Under the pieces are notes generated by a model. That model saw only the letters and a program-made list of their open reading frames with translations. It was not told the DNA's origin and did no database searches. A stretch of 16,926 nt of DNA from Thoreauomyces humboldtii (lineage: Eukaryota > Chytridiomycota > Chytridiomycetes > Spizellomycetales > Powellomycetaceae), in assembly GCA_027596035.1 (NCBI GenBank), contig JADGJA010000495.1:1-16926 (forward strand), given 5' to 3'. This document shows positions 10,140 through 16,926 of the stretch, one piece after another. A program made the translations under genes and the position numbers. Position 1 is the first letter of the stretch; each line of letters opens with the position of its first letter.

Positions 10140-12410
10140 CTATTCGATCACGTCCTCCTGCGTACGCCAACCCCTTCCAGCCGCGATTTCTTCATCTCGC
10201 CGATAGCCGTTCGTAGAAGGCACCGCAGGAAGAGGCGAGTTTGGCGGATTCGTCACCTCGCCGTGCCAGTGCCGTCGATGGCCGATATCCGACACGACGA
10301 CCTTTTGAGGAACAGGGTAAGCTGAGCGTCCGATGAACGCCTGGGGCACTGGCTGGGCGCTCACGGCGTCCATCAGGTAGGTCGTGTGATGGTGCTGATC
10401 CGATCGCTGTCGCCGCGCCGACTTCCCGGGACGATCATTGTCGGCCTGGGCCGTACTCTCATCGGACTCGGTGCTCCAAGGGGAACCGGCCCCTCGTCGC
10501 GCGTCGTCCTCGAATCGGTAAACCGGCGATCGGTTCGTGTAGGCGCCGTAGGGGTCCAGATCGGCATGGGGACCCGAGATGTGTGATGCTTTCGTCGACA
10601 GAGTGCCGGACCGGATCGGGTAGGAGCGCGAGGTGAGCTCCAGCATGTCGTCTTCCATCTGCCCCTTCTTCTGTGTTTGGAAGGTTCCCGCTTCCAGACG
10701 GGGCACCTTTCCCGGGGTGGAAGATTTCTTGGTCCGTCGACCTCCGCAAGTCAGCACGAAGAGCGATCCCATGAACGTCTTCCGCCACGTGGCCGAGGAG
10801 GTGCAGAGAACCAACCAGGCCAAGATACCCACGGCCGCTCCGGCGAAGTCTCGCGGGCCCTCGTTCGCGTCCTCCGGCTTATAATTTCCGAGGATGGCCG
10901 CGGAAACCTGCTGGTAGTTCAGGACCGCCGCGAGGCCGACGTAAACTATGCTGATGGACAGGATCCGCGCGAACAGTATCATCGAGAGCTGGCTCTGGGC
11001 TCGCGTTGGGGCTTGGCTCTGACCTCCGTCGCTAAAAACGCCGCCGCCGCCGGAAGAGCCATTTTTGGAGGACATGAACGCGCGACGTTGGCGCCAGAGT
11101 GTATAGGCAGCGTGCGTTCCGAAAAAGAAAGCGCAGATCGCTGACACCGCGATGAAGGGCAGGGTAGACTCGCCCCACACCACCGTCGGGTACTGGAACG
11201 TGCAAAACACTGGAGGCAATGGAGGTCTGTAAGCCCTCAAGCCGGTCCAATGGACTCTTGGAGCAAAGCTTTACTTACAAACGTGTGGGCCATAACCAGG
11301 TTGAAGAGTTCCAGTATCCGAGGGGTTCGCTTTCCAAGCGATGATGACAGTCGGTATGGCCGGGACGATGAAGCCAAGGGGAATATTCCACAGGAAGCGA
11401 CGAACCTCGTTCTTGAGACGCAACTTCTTTCGGACGACCGTATACCAAACGTCCACTAGGAACGTTGATCAATCAGAGGGAAACCTGCAGGACGCCTCAG
11501 GCGAACGACAACGCTGAGGGGGACATACCGGTGAACAGAGCTGGCCAAACCCAGCTGGACTGCGCGAGGTAGATGAGGGCGAGGGCCTGGTACTTGCAAA
11601 ATTCGGATCCATACGCCCTCCTGATGTCGAACCGGTAGCGGAGCTGCCCAAAGAAGACGATCGCGATGAAGGCGATCCACAGTACGGCCCAGCAAGCAAT
11701 GGAGTACGTCCTGCGAAGACGCACGAACGCCATGGTGAGATCCAGATAACCCATGACGGACCAGAGATCTATATGGTCCGGATTGATGATGACGGTCAGT
11801 TCACTACTGTACATGATCCAGATGGATGGTTCACGGCTCACTCACAAAGACAGAGCAGGATGATCTGATTGGTCGTTATCCCGTCATCCGAGAAGGCCGC
11901 CATGGGAGCAGCCGTCTGAACGACTTCCGTCTGCGCGGAGAGGACGACGAGCGGAGTGGTCGGGGACGTGGCGCCCATGCAGTTCGAGGTCGGAAACGGC
12001 ATCTCCCCGGCGGGCGTCGCGATCCCCGTGCAGTTCGGGAGGAGGGCGGCGTGTCCGGCGTTGGTGAGGGTCTCGGTGCACTGCTGCAAAGCGAACTCGC
12101 AGGTGGTCGCGCAGGGAACGGCCAAGAACCCGCCGACGCAGGCCGGCGGCGTCGCGCAAACCAGCTGCATGAGGTAACCGAAGCAGGTGGCATCTATCAT
12201 TCTGAGCGGGAGCATCCTGGCCACCTCCGCGCTGGCCTTCTCCTCAAAGGCCACGAGATCGACGGTTGTGCTCGTTGGCAGGTTCCTGACGAGACGACAA
12301 GTCTCTGAGGTCATGGGAGCGGGGACGCACTGTTGCCCCGATGCCTGTTGTGGAAGGGCCAAGACGATGACCGCTAGGAAAGCGGTCCATCCCCAGCGAC
12401 GCGAAATCAT
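10140..12410 (-). CDS. Frizzled/Smoothened-like seven-transmembrane receptor with N-terminal cysteine-rich domain, four exons
   Basis: Exons 12410-11846, 11768-11529, 11455-11279 and 11209-10140 give 683 residues; introns are 77, 73 and 69 bp. A signal peptide (1-25) precedes ten cysteines at 28, 38, 76, 85, 91, 100, 104, 111, 127 and 144. The spacing CX8C-X5-C, then PCX3C and X6C, is that of the Frizzled CRD. Seven hydrophobic segments follow at about 182-204, 212-231, 246-270, 291-309, 343-366, 402-424 and 449-467. C246 (start of TM3) and C330 (second outer loop) match the Frizzled disulphide pair, and SSWVWPALFT fits TM3 of class F. TM7 ends in TWRK, as Frizzled does (SWRK), but the Dishevelled-binding KTxxxW motif is missing (TSSATW). 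The cytosolic tail (470-683) is Ser/Pro/Arg-rich and disordered. Ligand and signalling partner are unknown. The exon 1/2 junction was chosen because it completes TM1. Confidence 0.85.
11982..12329 (-). other. Frizzled-type cysteine-rich domain segment within the receptor gene
   Basis: Approximate coding span of the ten-cysteine extracellular domain (residues 28-144). The key blocks are CFGYLMQLVC, then PPAC, then PCATTCEFALQQC and LLPNCTG, where N126 is a possible N-glycosylation site. The matching Frizzled layout is CSxLRFFLC, APVC, PCRSVCxxxxxxC. Confidence 0.75.
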
Positions 12411-12687
12411 CGCTTCCGCAGGGTTTCGACGCTGTACGAGTTGATGAACGGGGGTGGGGTGACCCGGAGGAGAAAGGAAGGAGTCCTCTTGATAACATGA
12501 CGAGGGCGAGAGGGCGAGCGACAGACCGACAGAGAGACAGACAGAGACAGAGAGAGAGAGAAAGAGAGAGCCAGATGAAAGAGAGCCAGGGGACGGCGGC
12601 GAGGAGAGAGCGGCAGTACTCTGTCGAAACGAGAAAACGAGAGTTTTGCTTCGTTTTGTGTCCGCCCTTTTTTGCACAACGCAAGGC
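12411..12687 (-). promoter_or_regulatory. Pyrimidine-rich upstream region of the receptor gene
   Basis: On the coding (minus) strand this is a long CT-rich stretch, seen on plus as GA/GACA repeats at about 12520-12575. CT-rich blocks just upstream of start codons are common in fungal genes without a TATA box. It is also a length-variable microsatellite. The receptor frame stays open upstream of 12410, but those low-complexity codons before the signal peptide are unlikely to be translated. Confidence 0.5.
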
Positions 12688-12813
12688 GGCTCAGGCTCTC
12701 TGGTCTTGTGTGGCTCTGCAGAACTTTCCTGCTCCAGGATCCCTTGCCCCGGGAAAGGAAAGCGTGCCCGCCGTAGCGCCCGTGGCCTCCAGCAGAGCCA
12801 GAGAGCCAGAGCC
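12688..12813. repeat. Inverted repeat, 16-bp arms (15/16 matching), 94-bp loop
   Basis: GGCTCAGGCTCTCTGG at 12688-12703 pairs with CCAGAGAGCCAGAGCC at 12798-12813, with one mismatch. A further CTCTGC (12714-12719) pairs with GCAGAG (12792-12797), so the stem can extend inward. It lies between the receptor promoter and the gene-poor stretch to its right. No flanking target-site duplication was recognised. Confidence 0.7.
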
Positions 12814-13957
12814 TTCCTTCCGAAGCCAACGGTCCCTGCTTGGCCAGCGTGACTGATGGCACGACCTCGGAGGCAGGCGGCATTGACAGCAGGTTTTTTT
12901 GCACCTCGGAACTGCTAAACGTAGCCCTTCCGGTGTCTCGCTGGTTGACCGTTGTACAACTCTCCCGCATTGTCTCGTATAAAGCATTTAGATCAAGCCT
13001 TTTGCTACGAAGGCTGGGATTCCACATCATGAAGACTCCGCTGAGAAGTCAAGGAAAGAGTCTCCTACGAGCGACTGTTGCCTATGATCCTCCGGCGGCC
13101 TCTTCGTGCTTCACTCTGGGGACTTGGTCGTTCTGGGAGAGGAAACGTTCCTTGCTAAGCCTCAAGTCGAACAGAAGTCGGGGAGAGTGTGTACCGTTTC
13201 CTGGAAAACACGGTCCTTCGCTGAGGTTCCAGCGATCGACAGGATTCATAGGGTGATCAGGGCTCGAAATGCAACACAAGCTTACCTTAGAGTGATGAGT
13301 GACAACTGATCTGCAGGGACAAAGTCTATCGAGAATACCATCCAGCGCAAGCTGCAGGTATCTAATGGCTCAATCACGGATTCTCACGGCAACCAGACTA
13401 GGGCGGTTAGGTTTTGTCAAGCGTGGTCGGTCTCCGTGTGGTGTTTTGGAAATGCTGGAAGGGGAAGCCCAAGCGGCGATCGCATGCTTTCCTCCCTCGC
13501 ACCTCCTTGCGCACTAAAACGAGCGCAGAATATGAGCGTCGCGCAGCCTCACTCTTGCAAGAATCCATTAGAATATTTCTTGCTTTTGCTGCTTCTTTTC
13601 GATCCACACAATGCTTTGTTCATCCTGCAGATACGGGTAGTCCAACTGGACGAGGCTGGGAGATGATAACCTTACGATGTAGTGGGAGTACGGTGTAAGC
13701 TCTGCCGTGTTATTGTGAAAGTCCTTGAAGGAAAGAGGGAGGGAATGCCGACCGGGGTGCTTTATATCCTGGAAGTCGTCCCTCCCCAGACGTCTCGGTT
13801 CGGCCGCTGGCGGATCCCTGGGTAGGCTGGTACTGGCTGCGTATGGCGCAGCCATCCATATGCCATCCCGGGAACAACCGGAGCTTGTCCGAGTAGAAAC
13901 AGAAAGAAGGGGGAAAAAGAGTGACGAAAGGTGGGAGCTTATCTAAACTAGTTCTAG
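12814..13957. other. Gene-poor stretch with possible TATA boxes; no gene supported
   Basis: No recognisable protein was found. TATA-like sequences occur on plus at about 12979 (GTATAAAGC) and 13761 (TTTATATC). An ATG at 13029 opens a 75-codon frame (to 13256) with no known features. A good GTAAGC donor lies at 13695. A spliced transcript could start here and lead into the candidate exon at 13958, but no upstream exon could be joined to it in frame with confidence. Confidence 0.35.
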
Positions 13958-14286
13958 TGGAGAACTGCGCCTCCTGCAATGGTGACTTGTACGTTCTCGC
14001 CTGTTTCACTCAACAGAATTGCGGCGCCCATATCTCTGGGAGCCTCTACTGCTCGATCGCCTGTCCGCGGGTTGAGTCTGATAACGAGCCCCCGCTGATG
14101 CTGCCGACATCGATATCGCTTGCTGAGCGCCTCACGGTCATCCGCGGCGAGCCGCCTTCGAACGCAGACCTTTTCCCTTCCTCCTCCTGGACCTGGAAGA
14201 AGCCGACCGCATTCTCAGAGGCGTCCACGCCCCGGCAGCCCGTTCCGCGCAACTGCAAACTCTTAACGATCTATGTCTCAATCTAG
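13958..14286 (+). CDS. Candidate 3' exon of a small zinc-binding protein (Ecl1-like?), incomplete
   Basis: An open frame follows an acceptor-like TTCTAG at 13952-13957, which is preceded by a branch-like CTAAAC; it ends at a TAG at 14284-14286. It encodes NCASCNGDLYVLACF, then NCGAHISGSLYCSIACPR and VESDNEPP, and goes on with a Ser/Pro-rich tail. The C-x2-C followed by LYCS-x2-C resembles the short zinc-binding domain of fungal Ecl1-family life-span regulators (C-x2-C ... YCS-x2-C). The frame has no ATG of its own, since a stop (TAG at 13894) precedes it, so a 5' exon is required. The extra cysteines between the two pairs make the match imperfect. It may be a broken or chance frame. Confidence 0.3.
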
Positions 14287-14786
14287 GGAATCAAGGCTTC
14301 TGGAATCGACCATCCCTCCCTGCGGCAAGCGTCGGGAACTTGGGGTACGGCATGATCTGGTTCCGCATGGTTTTCTCCTCCGGCAATAGACCATACACGA
14401 TAGCCACGGTTTTTGTATTTTTTGCATTCTTTCCCCCGGCTTCCGGGTTCCGAAACTGAAGATAGTTAGGCTCTGAGTATCGTGCTAGCGGCTCCGGTCT
14501 CTCAAGCCTACACATTACTTTCTGCGTTCCCAACACAAGAACACTTGCGCTGCACAATTGGCAAACACCGGTCCATAAATTACGACGATCTCACCGCGCG
14601 CTGCGTTATCATCTTGTCTTGCTTTCCGAGACCAAGCATGCACTCGACAGCCTGTTGAAGGAGCAATGAAGGAGCGACATCAGAACTACAGCCTAAGCAC
14701 CGCGCTCTATCAATATGACGATGTTCCTTTCTTTAATTTCCCAGACAGGACAGAATGAAACACAGAAAACGTCGTTCGAAGGTAGT
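14287..14786. other. Intergenic: 3' flank of the aminopeptidase gene; no feature seen
   Basis: About 500 bp with stops in all frames and no recognisable gene. A T-rich run lies near 14409-14432. The stretch probably contains 3' untranslated regions of the aminopeptidase gene and of any transcript covering 13958-14286. Confidence 0.4.
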
Positions 14787-15977
14787 CTATTCCTCCAACC
14801 CCATCTCCACAGCGAACGCCAGAGCCAGCTTGACATATTCGCTCACATGATCGAACGAGATGTGCGAGAGGTCGTCTTCCGGGGTGTGAACGTTCGGGTT
14901 CGAATCTTCGAAAGCCGCCTCGAACGCGAACGCAGCGGGGATCCCCTTCCTATGCCACGACCAATGATCCGAGCACGCGAATCCGCACGTGATGTCTCCA
15001 GCAGGGATGTCGCAGTAAGTCCCCACGAGGTGCTTCAGGTATGTGGCCAACCTCGTATCGGTGTTGTCGGTGGCGATGCCGACGATCGCGGGTTTCCCGG
15101 GAGGCGAATACCCTGTCATGTCCATCTGCAGCTGCGCTCGGACAGGGTTGTTGGATCGGAGGTAGGAAGCCACGACCTCCTGAGATCCGAGCTTCCCGCC
15201 TTCTTCGGCAGCGTACCAGTGAAACTCGATGGGTCGGGTAGGGATTGCAAGCGAGTGGGAAGTGGTGAGAAGCCGGTAAGCTTCGAACATGGTGGCGGTT
15301 CCTGAGCCATCGTCGTCGGCGCCTGGCGCTCGCCCCTTGTACGGATCTGCGTGGTTGACAGAGTCCATATGGGCAGAGAGGATCACTGCCGAGACATCGC
15401 GGAGTGGAGGCCAAGCATTCGACGGTTCAATGCGCGCTATGACGGAGAATTGCGCCCAAGGGTGCAAGAACTTTGAAACAGTAACAGTGAGGCTACCGCG
15501 AGCATTGGCAAATGCGGCTGCTGCTGATGCTTGGTGATAGATCCACTCAGCGGCCCCTTTCCCGCTTTGCGTATTGTATTGTCGGGTGTGGAACTCCGTC
15601 AGAGTCGTGAGGAAGGCTTCAAGTCGGTGCTTGTCAATGGCTGCAAGAAGTGGTCGGACAGCTGACTGCCTGACTGCAGAGGATGGAAAGCCGGAGTGGT
15701 CGGCCCATAGAATGTCGAGGGATTTGCCATCTGTTCCCAAAGGTGATCGATCCTTGGTAACATCGACAAAGTTCTTTCTTTTGCGAATGAGATCGAGAAC
15801 TGCGTCTTCGGAGAGCCATTCCGCGTGGGTCTCGGAGGTGGCGATGAGGCGCTCGGCTAGCAGACCTTGAGGGAGCTGGGGATAGCCAAAGACAGATATA
15901 ACGAGTAGAGAAAAGATGCTTAGAACGAGCATGATGGTTCGAGCGGCCACGAAGCACATGGTGCATCCCACTATCAT
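14787..15977 (-). CDS. Secreted M28 family (Lap1/Aeromonas-type) zinc leucine aminopeptidase, intronless
   Basis: One exon encodes 396 residues. A signal peptide of about 31 residues ends at VISVFG. A prosegment-like part (32-150) includes a YNTQSGKGAAEW block. The M28 di-zinc site is complete: H203 (SAHMDS), D221-D223 (GADDDGSG), the E258-E259 pair holding the general base (AAEEGG), D286 (QMDMTGY) and H364 (VHTPEDD). Cys322, 331 and 335 (CGFACSDHWSW) match the Aeromonas aminopeptidase region. It should remove N-terminal hydrophobic residues from peptides outside the cell or in the vacuole. Start choice: 15977 is the first sensible ATG. The ATG at 15959 has a better ACCATG context, and a TATA-like CATAAAAG near 16005-16012 lies close upstream, which favours 15959. 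Lack of introns sets it apart from every neighbour. Confidence 0.93.
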   Translation of the reverse strand: MIVGCTMCFVAARTIMLVLSIFSLLVISVFGYPQLPQGLLAERLIATSETHAEWLSEDAVLDLIRKRKNFVDVTKDRSPLGTDGKSLDILWADHSGFPSSAVRQSAVRPLLAAIDKHRLEAFLTTLTEFHTRQYNTQSGKGAAEWIYHQASAAAAFANARGSLTVTVSKFLHPWAQFSVIARIEPSNAWPPLRDVSAVILSAHMDSVNHADPYKGRAPGADDDGSGTATMFEAYRLLTTSHSLAIPTRPIEFHWYAAEEGGKLGSQEVVASYLRSNNPVRAQLQMDMTGYSPPGKPAIVGIATDNTDTRLATYLKHLVGTYCDIPAGDITCGFACSDHWSWHRKGIPAAFAFEAAFEDSNPNVHTPEDDLSHISFDHVSEYVKLALAFAVEMGLEE

Positions 15978-16500
15978 GATCAGGGAGGTTTGACGACGTG
16001 GTCTTTTATGAAGAATCGCTGGCATACCCTGATGACGTGGCCAATAGTTTGCTCGGTTTCGATGACCACAAACGTTGATCCTGGCCTGCTCGGCACGACA
16101 ACAACACAACACAAAACCGGGGGCGGGACTATCAGCGCTCCTTTTTTTCTCTGCTTGTGGTCGTGCGACTATGAACTGAGCAGGAACTGACGACCTGTCG
16201 AACGTGTCGACTGGAACCCCACACGTCCGGAGCGGTACCGCTCGATGGCTGACACTGATACGGCACCGAGCTCCATCGTCATACATCGCCACTCAAGACC
16301 TTCGTCGTTCCCAAGCTTCATCACGGACCTTCTCCTATCGTCGGCTCCGACCCAAGGCACATCTTCCATCGTCGGCCACCAAGCTCCATCACTGCATCCT
16401 CTCACGTCATCGAACCGAGCTGCAACGTCACACCTTCCTTCGTCATCGCCAAGCCCCATCTCTCCGATCATTTCTCGCAGTCTTGACAACAAGTACTCGC
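15978..16500. other. Aminopeptidase promoter and degenerate CGTC/ATC-rich flank
   Basis: The left part should be the promoter of the aminopeptidase, with a TATA-like CATAAAAG on the minus strand near 16005-16012. From about 16260 onward the plus strand is filled with short degenerate motifs of the type CGTCATC, CGTCGTC and CCAAGC. Long open frames here are likely by-products of this composition; none has recognisable features. Confidence 0.4.
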
Positions 16501-16511
16501 TTCTCCGGACG

Positions 16512-16835
16512 TTGTCACCTCTTGTCGTCGCTTGACCTTTCAGGTGGGGTGCCACTCCCTCGCAGCACGCCTTTGCTTGTTCCTGTGCTGACGGAAAATG
16601 CCGGTGTTTTCCTCGGCAGATATTCGGCTCTTCACATCGTCGTCACCACAAGCAATCGCTTCTTCCAGCGAACCTCTCACATTGTCGTCATCCCTCGTCG
16701 TCGGTTGACCTTTCAGGTGGGGTGCCACTCCCCCGCAGCACGCCTTTGCTTGGACCTGTGCTGAAGCAGAATGCCGTTGTTTCTTCGGCAGATATTCGGC
16801 TTTTCACGTCGTCATCACCAAGCACTCGGTCCTTC
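16512..16835. repeat. Two imperfect direct copies of an approximately 173-bp unit
   Basis: Copy 1 runs about 16512-16660 and copy 2 about 16682-16835. Shared blocks are GACCTTTCAGGTGGGGTGCC (16534 and 16707), then CGCAGCACGCCTTTGCTTG, and GGCAGATATTCGGC (16616 and 16788). The offset is 173 bp at the start and 172 bp later. Copies differ by scattered substitutions and a small indel. The array may continue past the window edge. The unit is not a multiple of three at a constant frame, so a repeated protein domain is unlikely. Confidence 0.85.
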
Positions 16836-16926
16836 CCTTCGGGTTCAATGTCCTACCAACATCCCGTCCTCGGCAAGCATTTCAAAAGTCAAACGTCGCA
16901 TCCTCCTCCCAAGAGCCGTCTAGTCC

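Noticed and set aside
11711..11841. Alternative 131-bp first intron in the receptor gene (GTGAGC at 11841 to CGCAG at 11711)
   Set aside because: It keeps the frame but fuses half of TM1 to TM2 and removes the first inner loop. The 77-bp intron 11845-11769 (GTGAGT to ATATAG) gives a complete TM1 and seven segments.
12407..13030. Long minus-strand frame of 207 codons upstream of the receptor
   Set aside because: It overlaps the CT-rich repeat, which codes for Ser/Leu runs, and has no recognisable domain. It is a composition artefact.
14890..14915. tRNA-like B box (GGTTCGAATC)
   Set aside because: It lies inside the conserved coding region of the aminopeptidase (around the VHTPEDD end), and no matching A box or cloverleaf could be drawn.
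16169..16728. Two minus-strand open frames starting with the same residues (MAPHLKGQ)
   Set aside because: Both start at a GTG inside the direct repeat, diverge soon after, and the repeat offset shifts between 173 and 172 bp. The likeness comes from the DNA repeat, not from a protein family.
1..16926. A functional gene cluster or mobile element spanning several genes
   Set aside because: The genes serve unrelated compartments (mitochondria, peroxisome, plasma membrane, secreted) and are on alternating strands. No transposase, integrase, reverse transcriptase or terminal repeats were found.

Overview
The window looks like ordinary nuclear DNA of a filamentous or yeast-like fungus, most likely a basidiomycete. 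Seven protein genes can be rebuilt by splicing. Six of them carry short GT-AG introns, mostly 58-111 bp, and all seven joined reading frames are open and divisible by three. PEX16 and a Frizzled-like receptor are absent from budding yeasts. No bacterial, phage, rRNA, tRNA or CRISPR feature was seen. The class of fungus cannot be fixed by eye.

Layout. 308-1640 (+): tafazzin-type cardiolipin transacylase with seven exons, one of only 4 nt. 1848-3188 (-): PEX16, facing it tail to tail. 3647-4886 (-): FTR1-type iron permease. 5663-8134 (+): an eight-exon gene for a 668-residue protein I cannot name; its C-terminal half reads like a TIM barrel. 8380-9251 (-): mitochondrial ribosomal protein, probably mL50. 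9476-9951 (+): small MAPR-type (Dap1/PGRMC) cytochrome b5-like haem protein. 10140-12410 (-): the most striking gene, a secreted-signal, ten-cysteine Frizzled-type CRD joined to seven membrane segments and a long cytosolic tail. 12411-14786: 2.4 kb with promoter-like low-complexity DNA, a long inverted repeat and one possible zinc-binding exon. 14787-15977 (-): intronless secreted M28 aminopeptidase. 16500-16840: two copies of an approximately 173-bp direct repeat.

The genes do not form an obvious pathway cluster. They alternate in convergent and divergent pairs with tight 3' spacings (188-245 bp) and one short shared promoter (224 bp between the mL50 and MAPR genes). The best candidates for something little described are the Frizzled-like receptor and the TIM-barrel-like protein; the 4-nt exon and the satellite-like repeat come next.
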